NCBI GenBank assembly: GCA_963839685.1
Contig: CAWIVS010000011.1
Location: 868,001-932,000 of the forward strand
Direction: 5' to 3'
From: CADEED01 sp963839685
GTDB lineage: Bacteria; Pseudomonadota; Gammaproteobacteria; Steroidobacterales; Steroidobacteraceae
Length of the DNA stretch: 64,000 nt
Shown here in pieces: positions 46,702-56,740 of this stretch. A program made the translations under genes and the position numbers. The notes beneath the pieces are model-generated. The model did not search any database, was not told where the DNA came from, and worked only from the letters and a program-made list of their open reading frames with translations. Position 1 is the first letter of the stretch. Each line of letters starts with the position of its first letter.

Positions 46702-47685
46702 TTACAGGTTTGCGACCAACCACTTGCGAATTTCTTCGCGCATCTCCGGCGTTTCCTGGTGGCCGACGTCGTAACGCAGCAGTTTCCAGTTCCCCGGTTT
46801 TCCGGCCGCGGCGTAGGAGTCCTGGAGCGCCCGGTCGACCTTGTCGAGTCCTGGCAGCGGCGTGAGCGGGTCCTGGTTGCCGGCGAGTGCCAGGTGCGGG
46901 CGCGGCGCGATGAGGGCGTTCATCTGCGCGGTGGTGAAATGATTGAGCAGGTCCGGCACGTAGTAATAGATGCCATGACCCTTGAGCCCACCGACCTCGA
47001 CCAGGGTGTGCCAGTCCGTCAGGCAGCAGATATCGACCACCACCTTGATGCGCGGATCCAGCGCGCCTAACCATTGGGCGCTGGAGCTGCCCATGGACAT
47101 GCCGACGGTCGCGAGCCTGTCGGTGTCGACGTCGGGCCGCGTGACGAGGTAGTCCACCGCCTTGAGCGAGTCGTAAACCATCATTCCCCACAACACGCGT
47201 CCGTGCCAGAGCATGTCCTTGAACATGTCGAGCTCGGCGCGCCCGGAGCGCTCGCCGAAGATCCAGGCGTCGATGCACAGGGCGTTGTAACCGAGCGAAG
47301 TCAGGAATTCGGCATACGGCGGTTTGCCCAGGTATTCACGTCCCTCGATGAACTCGGTCTTGCCGATCTTGTAACCGCCGCCATGCGAGTGATTGAACAA
47401 CACCGTGGAAAGTCGGCCGGTCTTGTTCTTTGGCTTCGCGAAATAGGCGGGAGCCGGTTCCTCGCCGTTGAGATCCAGTACCAGCTTCTCGAGCGTGTAG
47501 GTTCCGCGATCCTCCGTGGACACCAGCTGCGCGCTGACCTTGCGATCACGCGGCGGCAACTTGCCGAGCAGGCCATAGAGCTCCTGGCGCCGGTCCTGGG
47601 TGCCGGCAGCGGCGCGAGCGCCCGCAGTTTGGGTCGCCATGAATATCGTCCCGGCACTGGCCTGAAGCAGCGTTCTTCTTTTCAT
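46702..47685 (-). CDS. Exported alpha/beta-hydrolase (acetyl xylan esterase/dienelactone hydrolase-like)
   Basis: About 327 residues from ATG 47685; Tat leader KRRTLLQASAGTIFMATQTA. Core fold: STVLFNHSHGGGYKIGK (oxyanion region), ALCIDAWIFGERSG, nucleophile elbow VGMSMGSSSA with Ser, HLALAGNQDPLTPL carrying the acid, and VGHQETPEM with the His. Predicted carboxylesterase acting on sugar esters. The gene stands alone, convergent with the metal operon. Confidence 0.8.
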   Translation of the reverse strand: MKRRTLLQASAGTIFMATQTAGARAAAGTQDRRQELYGLLGKLPPRDRKVSAQLVSTEDRGTYTLEKLVLDLNGEEPAPAYFAKPKNKTGRLSTVLFNHSHGGGYKIGKTEFIEGREYLGKPPYAEFLTSLGYNALCIDAWIFGERSGRAELDMFKDMLWHGRVLWGMMVYDSLKAVDYLVTRPDVDTDRLATVGMSMGSSSAQWLGALDPRIKVVVDICCLTDWHTLVEVGGLKGHGIYYYVPDLLNHFTTAQMNALIAPRPHLALAGNQDPLTPLPGLDKVDRALQDSYAAAGKPGNWKLLRYDVGHQETPEMREEIRKWLVANL

Positions 47686-47812
47686 GGGCGTCAATGTACC
47701 GCAGGGCATCGGCGAAAATGAGCCAACCTCCTATGGATACGATCGCCGAACCCATCTATAGATCGCTCTGGGCCCGCATGTGCAGGGACGCACAACAGTC
47801 CAGGGAGGACTT

Positions 47813-50326
47813 ATGTCAGTGGCCCAATCCCTTTGCATTGCGCCGCGCCTTGCGTATCGCTTGTTGTTCCTGGCAGGACTTCTGGCCATCCTCACGTTGT
47901 GCGGTGCGGCTCGTGGCGCCACCTTGCCCGGTGGATTCGCCGAGACTCGCGTTGCGACCGGGCTCGCGAGCCCGACGGCGATGGCGATTGCGCCCGACGG
48001 ACGCATCTTCGTGACCCAGCAGGGTGGTGCGCTACGCGTCGTCAAGAACGGCGCGCTGCTGTCCCAGCCATTCCTCACCGTCAGCGTGGACTCTTCCGGC
48101 GAACGCGGCCTGCTCGGCATCGCTTTCGATCCGAATTTCGCCACTAACAATTTCGTGTACGTCTATTACACGACTTCGTCTTCACCGATCCACAACCGGG
48201 TGAGCCGGTTTACCGCCAGTGCAGCGAATCCGGACGTGGTTGCCGCCGGCAGCGAAGTTCAGCTGCTGAACCTGCCTGCCCTGAGTTCGGCGACCAATCA
48301 CAATGGCGGTTCGATTCACTTCGGCACCGACGGCAAGCTCTATATCGCGGTGGGCGACAATGCCAATGGCGCCAATGCGCAGTCATTCACGACACCGCTC
48401 GGCAAGGTGCTGCGCATCAACGCGGATGGCTCGATTCCTGCGGATAACCCGTTCCTTTCACAGACCACCGGCATCAACCAGGCCGTCTGGGCGCGCGGCC
48501 TGCGCAATCCGTTCAACTTCGCCGTGGACCGGACCAATGGCCGCATCCACGTAAACGACGTGGGCCAGGACTCGTGGGAGGAGGTCAACCAGGGCGTTGC
48601 CGGGGCTAACTATGGCTGGCCGCAGACCGAGGGGCTCAATCCTGCGGGGGTTGCGGGCGTGCGCTACCCGGTTCACACCTACCAGAACGCCGGCAGCTTC
48701 TGCGCGATCACCGGTGCGGCGTTCTATCGGCCCAGCACCGGCAACTTTCCCGCCGAGTATGTCGGACGCTATTTCTTCGGTGATTTCTGCGGCGGCTTCA
48801 TCCGGGTGCTGAGCCCGCCTGACTACTCGACCTCGGCGGGTTTTGCCACGGGCATCAATTCGCTGGTGGACATCCAGGTCCACCAGGACGGCTCACTTTA
48901 TTATCTGGCGCGCGGCGGCGGTGAGTTGTTTCGTGTGCGATTCACCGCCAACGTGGCACCGAGCATTTCGTCACAACCCGCGAACGTCACGGTCGCCGCG
49001 GGACAGTCCGCCAGCTTTACAGTGGCCGCTTCGGGCACCGCCCCGCTGCAATACCAGTGGCAGAGAAATGGCGCGAACATCGCCAACGCCAATACTCCGA
49101 CGTACAGGCTGACGGCCAACGCCGCCGACAATCGCGCGATGTTCCGCGCCGTGGTGAGCAATGCATTCGGTTCGGCGACCAGCAATGCCGCGACGCTGGC
49201 CGTGCTGAGCAATGTCGCGCCCACCGGCACGATCACCGCGCCGGCCAATGGCGCGCTGTACCGTGGCGGACAGACCTTCACGTTCTCCGGGACAGGTTTG
49301 GATCCGGAGGACGGCGCGTTGCCGCCCAGCGCATTCACCTGGCGCGTGGATTTCCACCACGACGACCACACCCACCCGCACGTGCCGCCCACGAGCGGTA
49401 ACACTTCCGGCGCGTTCACGATCGCCGATCGCGGCGAAACCTCCGCGAACGTGTTCTATCGGCTCATCCTGACCGTGCGGGATTCGTCAGGCCTGACGCA
49501 CAGCTCGTCGGTCGATGTGCGGCCGCGGACCTCCGTGGTGCGTATTGAAAGCAATCTCGGCAACGCGCAACTCACGCTCGACGGCATGCCGATCAACGCA
49601 CCGTTCTCGTTCACGGGAGTGGAAGGCGTGATCCGCACCTTGGGGGTCGTGACGCCGCAGACCTCCGGAGGCACCACGTACGACTTCGTGTCCTGGTCCG
49701 ATGGCGGCCAGGCGACGCACGAAATCGGCACGCCGAATGACGACACGACCTTCACCGCGCTGTTCCAGCCTGCGGCGACCAACGTCGTGTACAGCGATGA
49801 CTTCGAGGCCGCGCGCGGCTGGACACTCACATCCGGAATGAATACGGCGACGACGGGCCTATGGCAACGCGGCGATCCCAAGCCACGAGTTCGAGCGGAA
49901 TCACTTTGCAGCGGGGCACCTGCCAGGGCCCCTCGGTCAACTGCCTGGTCACGGGACTCACGGCAGGCTGCGTCGGCGGGCGCCAATGACGTGGACGGCG
50001 GCCACACTTCGATCCTGTCGCCACCCATCGCGCTGCCGGCGGGCGCCAATCTCACGCTGACGTTCCGCTTCTACTTCGCCCACCTGAACACCGCCACGGG
50101 TGAGGACTTCTTCCGGGTACGGGTGATGAGAAGCAATGGAACGGGGCAGACGGTCTGGGCCCGTGGTGGAAGGGCGGCGAATGTCGCCGGCACGTGGACG
50201 ACGCGTTCGGTAAATCTGAGCGCGTACGCGGGCCAGACCGTGCAGCTGCGGGTCGACGCCATGGATGGTGGTTCGGGCAGCGTGATCGAGGCGGGCTTCG
50301 ACAACGTTGCCATTACGAGGCAGTAG
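47813..50326 (+). CDS. PQQ-dependent sugar dehydrogenase-like secreted protein with C-terminal Ig/PKD-type modules
   Basis: About 837 residues; GGGAGGA before the ATG, signal peptide to ARGA. Residues about 38-375 form the soluble glucose/sorbosone dehydrogenase propeller: GLASPTAMAIAPDGRIFVTQ, GLLGIAFDPNF, NHNGGSIHFGTDGKLYIAVG, WARGLRNPFNFAVD and DVGQDSWEEVNQG. An Ig-like module follows (ITSQPANVTV-type strand, YQWQRNGANI), then a PKD-like module, and a C-terminal jelly-roll-like domain. Codons 49880-49980 are read out of frame between two opposite one-base indels; the other frame gives GITLQRGTCQGPSVNCLVTG. Confidence 0.85.
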   Translation: MSVAQSLCIAPRLAYRLLFLAGLLAILTLCGAARGATLPGGFAETRVATGLASPTAMAIAPDGRIFVTQQGGALRVVKNGALLSQPFLTVSVDSSGERGLLGIAFDPNFATNNFVYVYYTTSSSPIHNRVSRFTASAANPDVVAAGSEVQLLNLPALSSATNHNGGSIHFGTDGKLYIAVGDNANGANAQSFTTPLGKVLRINADGSIPADNPFLSQTTGINQAVWARGLRNPFNFAVDRTNGRIHVNDVGQDSWEEVNQGVAGANYGWPQTEGLNPAGVAGVRYPVHTYQNAGSFCAITGAAFYRPSTGNFPAEYVGRYFFGDFCGGFIRVLSPPDYSTSAGFATGINSLVDIQVHQDGSLYYLARGGGELFRVRFTANVAPSISSQPANVTVAAGQSASFTVAASGTAPLQYQWQRNGANIANANTPTYRLTANAADNRAMFRAVVSNAFGSATSNAATLAVLSNVAPTGTITAPANGALYRGGQTFTFSGTGLDPEDGALPPSAFTWRVDFHHDDHTHPHVPPTSGNTSGAFTIADRGETSANVFYRLILTVRDSSGLTHSSSVDVRPRTSVVRIESNLGNAQLTLDGMPINAPFSFTGVEGVIRTLGVVTPQTSGGTTYDFVSWSDGGQATHEIGTPNDDTTFTALFQPAATNVVYSDDFEAARGWTLTSGMNTATTGLWQRGDPKPRVRAESLCSGAPARAPRSTAWSRDSRQAASAGANDVDGGHTSILSPPIALPAGANLTLTFRFYFAHLNTATGEDFFRVRVMRSNGTGQTVWARGGRAANVAGTWTTRSVNLSAYAGQTVQLRVDAMDGGSGSVIEAGFDNVAITRQ

Positions 50327-50348
50327 AACTACTGACTGCAAGCCTTCG

Positions 50349-50383
50349 GAAGGCGAAATGGGTCTAAGATCCGTTTCGCCTTC
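50349..50383 (+). terminator. Hairpin after the sugar dehydrogenase gene
   Basis: GAAGGCGAAATGG (50349-50361) pairs with CCGTTTCGCCTTC (50371-50383) around a 9-nt loop, a 13-bp stem with one T-G pair, followed by TCT. It ends four bases before the next ATG, so besides terminating transcription it could occlude the downstream ribosome-binding site. The loop includes TAAGAT, a -10-like hexamer. Confidence 0.5.
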
Positions 50384-50386
50384 TCT

Positions 50387-50800
50387 ATGAACCTGCTGAC
50401 GAAAACCACCCTGCTGCTGACGACAGTCCTGTGTCTCACCAGCTGCCAGTACTCGGTCTACAACGTTCGAATACCGTTGACGGAAGATCCGGCTGCGATC
50501 TTCAAGGACGCGACCCATGTCGTCATTGACGACGCGCGCCCAAACAGAGAGCGGGCGACACATTTGGCCAAAGAAATCTGGAGCTGTGAACGCTGGTTTG
50601 GCGACGATGTTTTCCAGCCATCAAGACTCGTTTACCTGGACGCGCTGATTGGCGAACGGATCTCGCACACGTTCGACTATGGGCATCTGTCGTACACGAG
50701 CCCCAACGTGCCTTCCAGTAATTACATGTATCGCGTTCTGCTGCGCGACCGGATGGGGCGGCTCGCCGATGATATCGTGCGCAAGCTTCCGAAGACGTAG
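50387..50800 (+). CDS. Hypothetical lipoprotein
   Basis: 137 residues. Signal peptide TKTTLLLTTVLCLTSC gives a lipobox Cys near residue 20. The mature part (VVIDDARPNRERATHLAKEI, RISHTFDYGHLSYTSPNVPS) is not assignable to a family. It opens a short run of small exported proteins (ABM-like, BamE-like). Confidence 0.6.
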   Translation: MNLLTKTTLLLTTVLCLTSCQYSVYNVRIPLTEDPAAIFKDATHVVIDDARPNRERATHLAKEIWSCERWFGDDVFQPSRLVYLDALIGERISHTFDYGHLSYTSPNVPSSNYMYRVLLRDRMGRLADDIVRKLPKT

Positions 50801-50819
50801 TCGCGATGGAGCAAAAGTC

Positions 50820-51210
50820 ATGAGGCGAAGAGTTTTCATGAAGACAGGCGGCGCCGCGCTGGCCGTCTCGATGGCCACGTCTGAGCGGCGCAGCGGCGCC
50901 GGCGACTCCGGTAGTACGAATCGCGGAACTCAGATCGCTCCAGAGCATCTCGAGGCATACACGCGGGCCGTCAGGAAGGAGATCGAGATGTCCGTACGTG
51001 TCGAGCCCGGCGTACTGGCGATCTATTCGGTGGCGGAGAAGGCGGATCCGAGCCAGCCTTCGATTTTTCGAGATCTATTCCGACGAAGCAGCGTACCAAT
51101 CGCACATTGCATCGCCGCACTTCCGGGAGTATTTCGAAACCACCCAACACATGATCACCTCGCGCAAGTTGATCGAGACCGTGCCGGTGCAACTCAGCGC
51201 GAAGAAGTGA
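50820..51210 (+). pseudogene. Antibiotic biosynthesis monooxygenase (ABM)-type protein (frameshifted)
   Basis: Leader MRRRVFMKTGGAALAVSMAT is Tat-like. The ABM core reads IAPEHLEAYTRAVRKEIEMS, VEPGVLAIYSVAEKADPSQ and then, after a one-base change near 51060, LRFFEIYSDEAAYQSHIASP with HFREYFETTQ. Restored length is about 130 residues. ABM proteins (YgiN-like) are small dimeric ferredoxin-like-fold monooxygenases; export by Tat is unusual but seen in some. Substrate unknown. Confidence 0.7.
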
Positions 51211-51217
51211 GGTTTCC

Positions 51218-51645
51218 ATGGCTCGGCTGCTTGTCGTACTGCTCGCACTCGTGCCTCTCACCGCGTCGGCCGCGGACGAACAGCGAATTTCCTTCCTCGA
51301 ACAGGAAGTCCGCAACCTGCAGCGGCAGGTAATGGCGCTGTCGCGGCAAGTCGGATGAAATGCGCTCCCGACCTGAAAGGCCCGCGGCGCAGGCGCCAGC
51401 GGCGGCTCACTGCGGCGCCGGCCTCGGACCAATGGATCGACGCGGCACGCTGGCGCCAGGTTCGACCTGGCATGAACGAACTGGAAGTGATCGGCCTGCT
51501 CGGCCCGCCGTCCTCGATGCGCACAGAAGGTGAGGCGCGCGTGCTGCTGTATGCGCTGGAAATCGGATCCTCCGGATTCCTCGGCGGTAGCGTGGTGTTG
51601 CACGATCGCGCAGTTGCCGAGGTGCGGCCGCCCACGCTCCAATGA
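51218..51645 (+). pseudogene. SmpA/OmlA (BamE)-like small exported protein (frameshifted)
   Basis: Signal peptide MARLLVVLLALVPLTASAAD, a coiled-coil stretch (FLEQEVRNLQRQVMALSRQV), then in another frame WRQVRPGMNELEVIGLLGPP, EGEARVLLYALEIGSSGFLG and VVLHDRAVAEVRPP, the beta-alpha-beta-beta SmpA/OmlA-like fold. Two indels are needed, near 51355 (extra G before ATGAAATGC) and near 51415. Restored length is about 140 residues. Eight bases separate it from the ABM-like gene. Confidence 0.6.
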
Positions 51646-51755
51646 TCCTGCCGGAATCGGTTACCAATGCGTTCGGAATGAACGCCTTGCCGGTAAGCGC
51701 TGCCACACACGGAAGATAATGGCCGCTGATCCGAGTATTCAAACCGGAGGCAGCC

Positions 51756-52199
51756 ATGTCAGCCAAACAATCAGCCGCATCAGTCGATGGCACCCGGTAC
51801 GGCGAAGCGCCAGGCTTTATCAAGGGATTTCACGGCGTTCGTTATCAGTCCCGCGACGTGAGCCGTGCCATCGAGTTCTACACCCGGCACCTTGGTTTCA
51901 AACTGGAGCATGAACATCTGCCCGCCTTCGCAACGGTCGCGCGGGATGGACTCAAGATTCACCTCAGTGGTCCGGAGGCGTCGGGTTCGCGCCCATTGCC
52001 GGGCGGTCGTCCGCAGGAGCCCGGCGGGTCAAATCGCATAGTTCTGCGGGTGGCGGACCTGCCCGCCGCGATCCGCACACTGGAGATCGCAGGGCTGCAT
52101 TTCCGCAATGAAATGGAAACCGGCCCCGGCGGTAAACAGATCCAGGTCGAGGATCCGGACGGAAATCCCGTAGAATTGTTCGAGCCGCAAGGTAGATAG
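51756..52199 (+). CDS. VOC family (glyoxalase/dioxygenase-like) protein
   Basis: 147 residues. GFHGVRYQSRDVSRAIEFYT followed by RHLGFKLEHEHLPAFATVAR is the first VOC module; IVLRVADLPAAIRTLEIAGL and QIQVEDPDGNPVELFEP the second, with the usual metal-ligand Glu near the end. Substrate unknown. The following glycosidase gene begins only 7 bp after its stop. Confidence 0.87.
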   Translation: MSAKQSAASVDGTRYGEAPGFIKGFHGVRYQSRDVSRAIEFYTRHLGFKLEHEHLPAFATVARDGLKIHLSGPEASGSRPLPGGRPQEPGGSNRIVLRVADLPAAIRTLEIAGLHFRNEMETGPGGKQIQVEDPDGNPVELFEPQGR

Positions 52200-52206
52200 T
52201 TCACGG

Positions 52207-54264
52207 GTGTCAAGCCTCTGAAAGCCGCCGCATTCCTTTGCAGCCTGCTCCTGTCGGCGGCGCTGAACGCTGCCGCTCCGAATGCTGCCCCTGCGTTGCC
52301 GGCGCCGGCGACTTCGCCGGCGCTCGCTTTTCGCATCGACGAAGGGCGCAACCTCAACAGTTTCCTGCGGGATGGTCCGGTCGCGGCGCACCTGTTGCTG
52401 CGCTCTGGGAATGAACCGCGCATTCTGGTGGCATTTCCCGCGGGCAACAGCGGTGTGGGTCTGTGGTTCGAAAAGACGGCCAGGCCCGTGGTGTGGACGC
52501 TGGTGTCGCCCCCAAAGCCGGTGATGCTGCTCGACCTCAGGCGTCGCCCGCTGTACGGCATTGAATTCGAAGTCGAATCCGACGTACCCGAATTGCGCCC
52601 GCGCGCCGCTGTCCTGTCTTCAGTGCGAGTGCTGCGTGATTACGAATTGCAGGGCAAGGCGCCCGCGGAAGTGATGGTCGCGCCCCGCAGAACGGCTGGT
52701 CTGCTTTCGTGGACGCGCGATCGACTCGATGCCGCAGCCGGTTATCGGCTCACGATCGAGGCGCGCGCCGGTACGCAGGTCACCGCGGAGCGGTTTGGAG
52801 CCGCGAATGGCACGCCCCTGCGCCTGCGGATCCAGGCGGTCAGCGGCGAGGCTCCATTGAAAGCGCTGAATGCGGTACTGACACGCAGTGCCGGCGATGA
52901 TGTGCGGGCTCGCAACGCGCTGGCATTCCTGAGTTACCAGGAGAAGTTTCTCGCCGGCTCCTGGCGTTTCGACACGTACTTCGGACGCGACACGATGATC
53001 GCGGCGCTGCTGCTCGCCCCGGTACTGGAACCTCAGGCGCATGGAAAGCGCGCTCGCGTCGGTGCTCGATCGCCTCGCGCCGAATGGCGAGGTGGCGCAC
53101 GAGGAGGACATCGGTGAATTCGCGGTACTGCGCAATTCGCGCGAGGGTCGCGGGCGGGTCGCGACTCCTGTTTACGACTACGGCATGGTCGACGATGATT
53201 TTCTGTTGGCGCCCCTGGCAGTGCGCTGGCTGGATCTTCATGGCCGTGTGCGGGCGCGTGAATTCCTGGCGGGCAAGGGCGCAGGCGGCCTCAAGCACGG
53301 CAGCATGTTGGCACGCAATCTATCGTGGCTGGTCGAGCGTGCGGCGGCGTTTGCGGATGATCCGCGCGCCACGAATCTGATCGGGATCAAGCCGGGACGT
53401 ATGACCGGCAATTGGCGGGACAGTGAACAGGGCCTCGGTCGTGGCCGCTACGCCTACGACATCAACGCCGCGTTGGTGCCCGCGTCGCTGGCGGCAGCGG
53501 CGCGACTCGCCCAGAGCGGGTTACTCGACGAATACCTCGACGCCGCTCAGCGACGCACGCTGGCGCAAGCGGGTCCCCGGGCCCGAGTCTGGTCAGCGCG
53601 CGCGGCGTCGTTCTTCGGCGTCGACGTCCCCGCCTCGCGGGCACGCGCTGACATCGCGGCCTATGCGAAGGAAGTCGGTGTTGACAGTGAAAGTGCGCTG
53701 CGCACGTTGGGTGAAGGTCCGTTTGAATTTCATGCGCTGTCGCTGGACGAGCAAGGCCAGCCCGTCCCGATCCTGCATTCCGACGAGGGCTTTCGGTTGC
53801 TGCTCACCGAACCCTCCGCGGATGAAATCCCCCGCTGCCTCGATGCGATCATGCGTCCGTTTCCGGCAGGACTCGTGACCGAGGCGGGTGTGGTGGTGGC
53901 GAATCCGGCATTCGCAGGCCCCGAACTGCGGAAAGAATTCAGCCGTTATGCGTACCACGGCACGGTCGTCTGGTCGTGGCAGCAGGCGCTGCTGGCGGCG
54001 GGCATCGAGCGACAGCTGCGGCGCGCCGATCTGCCCGAACCGCTGCGCACGCAGCTGCGGACGGCGCGCGAAAAATTGTGGGCGGTGATCGACCGCTCCG
54101 CGGCGCTACGCACCTCGGAGTTGTGGTCGTGGTCGTATGCCGCCGGTCAATACCGCATGGAGCCATTCGGCCGCCCCGGCGCGGACGTCGACGAGTCGAA
54201 CGCCGCGCAGCTGTGGAGCACGGTCTATCTCGGGCTCAAAAGAGATACTTCGCCTGGAAATTGA
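52207..54264 (+). pseudogene. Exported six-hairpin glycosidase-like protein (frameshifted)
   Basis: About 685 residues if repaired. A leader (LKAAAFLCSLLLSAALNAAA) has no in-frame ATG/GTG as printed, but GTG 52207 comes into frame if one base is missing near 52215. N-terminal beta-rich domain, then the (alpha/alpha)6 barrel: WRFDTYFGRDTMIAALLLAP, EDIGEFAVLRN, YDYGMVDDDFLLAPLAVRWL, GNWRDSEQGLGRGRYAYDIN, ELWSWSYAAGQY. A second indel at about 53040 (extra C before ATGGAAAGC) splits it. The nearest families are GH15/GH37/GH63-like. Its neighbour is a trehalase. Confidence 0.65.
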
Positions 54265-56740
54265 TCTCGCGTCCCTCCAGCGGCCGCGCCAGCAACACAC
54301 CGCCGGTATCCGCCGCCGGGCCAAAGATGCGCGAGTTGCTCTCGGTCAGGCCCAGCTCATCGTCCAGATTGGTGCCGCGCAGCGAGAACTGCAGGTGGTC
54401 GCCCACGTTGGCGGTGATGCCGACATCCCAGGTCTCGTACGTACCGAGCTGCTGTAAACCAGACTGATCCTGGGTGTGATCGCCGACGTACGTGTAGGTG
54501 ACGTACGCCGAGATGTCTCCGTTTCCTATCGGCAGCCGGTAGCTGGGCGTCAGCATGTAGCGCTCCTTCGGCTGGCGCTGCAGCTGCTGCCCCTCGATAA
54601 CTGCACAACCGTTGCCGGTGACGATATTGGTGTAGGGGACGCAGGCGTCGTAATCGGTGTACTCGCCATCCAGATAATTGGCGACCACCTGGAATCGGAA
54701 GTTCTCGCCCGGCGTTAATGCGCCGATGAAGTTCACGCCATTCGACTCGGATCCATAGGGAATGCGCGCTCCCACCGGTGCGCCGCTCGCGTCGGTGGGT
54801 TGGTACAGCAGGCCGGTGAAGTCGCGGAAGTACGCGCTGATGTCGGCGTAGAAGAGTTCGTTTTGAAACTTGAACCCGACTTCATAGTTATCGATTTCCT
54901 GCTCGGGCGGAGTGTTGCCCGTGGTGCTGCCACGAATGCCGTTGTCGAAATCCAGGAAATGCCCGCCGCTGTTCACGCGCACATAGGCCGACATGGAATC
55001 CGTGAAGCTGTAATTGGCGCCCACCGTCCAGGAAGTAAAGCTTTCGTCGTAGTCCGTGACGGCCGTGGTTCCGTTGCAAACCGGCACGGCGTTGTTGTAG
55101 AGCGTCAGCGGATTCGCATCCAGGTCGACGTTGGTCAGGTTGCACACGTTGTTCGTGGCATCCTGGTTCTCATACCGCACCGACGCATCCAGCAGCCACT
55201 TGTTGACGCGCCAGGAGTCCGAAAGATAGATCGCGCTGTTGAAGGCGTGGCCGCGCTGCGTGATGTTGAAGCCGCCGTTGTCGAGGAACCCCTGTTCATC
55301 GGTCTTCAGGAAAGTCTGGCCGGCATCGACGTAACTAATGGTAATCGGGCGTGCATTCGGTTCGTTCGTCATGAACATCTGGTTGCCGAGGGCCCATTCG
55401 TCGTCCATTTCGTAGTAGGCAAGATAAAGCCCCACGGTGAGCGTGTTGCCTTCGGACAGCTCCTTGCTCAAACGGAAATCGTTGTTGATGCTCTGCAGTT
55501 CCTTGTGAATGAACCACCAGCCCTGGTGGATGACACTCTGCTCAGGCGCCACCGCGCCACCCCCCACGAACGTGGCCGTCGCCGATCCTGCCGGCAACGC
55601 GAAACCACCGAGATCGGTGGGAATGTTGTACAGCTCGTCGTTGAGTGTCGCGGGATTGCTGCCCGAGAACAGCGCGTTGGTATCGACATCGCCGCCGTTG
55701 GCCAGCAGCCGGTTGCTGATCAACCATCCATTGGCGAAGTCGTAGTCGTAGTTTGCCCCGACGAACCACATCTGCGCGCCGCGGCCTTCGGCCAGGTCCG
55801 CTTCGGTGCCGCCGTTCGGGTAGCCGTCGAGCCGCACATGCTGAATGGCCTCGCTGTTGTAAGTCGCCGTGAGCGGATCGAAACCGGGATAGGCGCTGAA
55901 ATTGTCGGCGCCGCGCTGGATCACCGGAATCGGCGTGATGAACTGGTTCTTGTCGTCCAGGTATCGCGCATACAGGACCAGCTCGCTCTGCTCACCCTCG
56001 TGCTTGAGCGTCGCGGTGAGCTGTCCGCCTTCGTCAGCGCTGAATTGTGGATCACGCACGCCATCGGAGGTGCGCCAGAATCCACCCACGCTGCCGTACC
56101 AGCCTTCTGCGAGCGGAAAGCCCACGAAGCCGTCGACCCGGTAGAGGTTCTCGTCCCCATACGTCAGGCCGAGACTGCCGGACGTGTCTTCCGAGCCGGT
56201 CTTCAGCAGGAAGTTAGCCGTCGCACCCATCTGGCCGCCGGCAAACACCACCGACGGACCGCCCTGCAGGATTTCCACCGATCGCACGGTGTCGTCGAGG
56301 CGGAAGATACTGGTGGTCTCGAAAAACGACAGCGTCGGCATGCCGTACAGCGGCGAACCCATGAGCAGCGTCGTGAAGTAGGGCGCGTCGCCGCCGCCCG
56401 GGAAGCCGGCAATTTCGATGTTCGCGCCGGTTTGTCCACCGGTCGATTCCGGCCACATGCCGGGAGAGATCTTGAGGAGATCGGCCGTACTCTTGGGATT
56501 GGCCTCGCGAATCTGCGTCCTCATTGGCCGTGACGATGTTGTAACTCGCCTCGAGCTTCTTGACGCCTTCCGAGGAAGCGACACCGGTGACGACAATCGT
56601 TTCGAGTCCGCCTTCGTCCCGTTCTGGCGTTGCGGCGCATCCTGTTCCTGCGCCCACAAGGGTGGCGCGGACGCTGCAATGATGATGGCCAGCAGCCCGG
56701 TGGCGGCGCGTGAGTGAAGGCGAAAATTTGTGGTGATCAT
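54236..56740 (-). CDS. TonB-dependent receptor of the trehalose/glucan locus
   Basis: About 834 residues from ATG 56740 (GGAGCC upstream); signal peptide to PLWAQ. Between about 56515 and 56610 the frame is displaced by two opposite indels; the correct frame there reads LETIVVTGVASSEGVKKLEA followed by YNIVTANED, the TonB box and plug start. Then STADLLKISPGMWPES, TLLMGSPLYGMP, RSVEILQGGPSVVFAGGQMG (plug) and a barrel ending EINFQAKYLF. It converges with the glycosidase (29-bp overlap) and diverges from the trehalase, so it probably imports an alpha-glucoside. Confidence 0.87.
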   Translation of the reverse strand: MITTNFRLHSRAATGLLAIIIAASAPPLWAQEQDAPQRQNGTKADSKRLSSPVSLPRKASRSSRRVTTSSRPMRTQIREANPKSTADLLKISPGMWPESTGGQTGANIEIAGFPGGGDAPYFTTLLMGSPLYGMPTLSFFETTSIFRLDDTVRSVEILQGGPSVVFAGGQMGATANFLLKTGSEDTSGSLGLTYGDENLYRVDGFVGFPLAEGWYGSVGGFWRTSDGVRDPQFSADEGGQLTATLKHEGEQSELVLYARYLDDKNQFITPIPVIQRGADNFSAYPGFDPLTATYNSEAIQHVRLDGYPNGGTEADLAEGRGAQMWFVGANYDYDFANGWLISNRLLANGGDVDTNALFSGSNPATLNDELYNIPTDLGGFALPAGSATATFVGGGAVAPEQSVIHQGWWFIHKELQSINNDFRLSKELSEGNTLTVGLYLAYYEMDDEWALGNQMFMTNEPNARPITISYVDAGQTFLKTDEQGFLDNGGFNITQRGHAFNSAIYLSDSWRVNKWLLDASVRYENQDATNNVCNLTNVDLDANPLTLYNNAVPVCNGTTAVTDYDESFTSWTVGANYSFTDSMSAYVRVNSGGHFLDFDNGIRGSTTGNTPPEQEIDNYEVGFKFQNELFYADISAYFRDFTGLLYQPTDASGAPVGARIPYGSESNGVNFIGALTPGENFRFQVVANYLDGEYTDYDACVPYTNIVTGNGCAVIEGQQLQRQPKERYMLTPSYRLPIGNGDISAYVTYTYVGDHTQDQSGLQQLGTYETWDVGITANVGDHLQFSLRGTNLDDELGLTESNSRIFGPAADTGGVLLARPLEGREINFQAKYLF

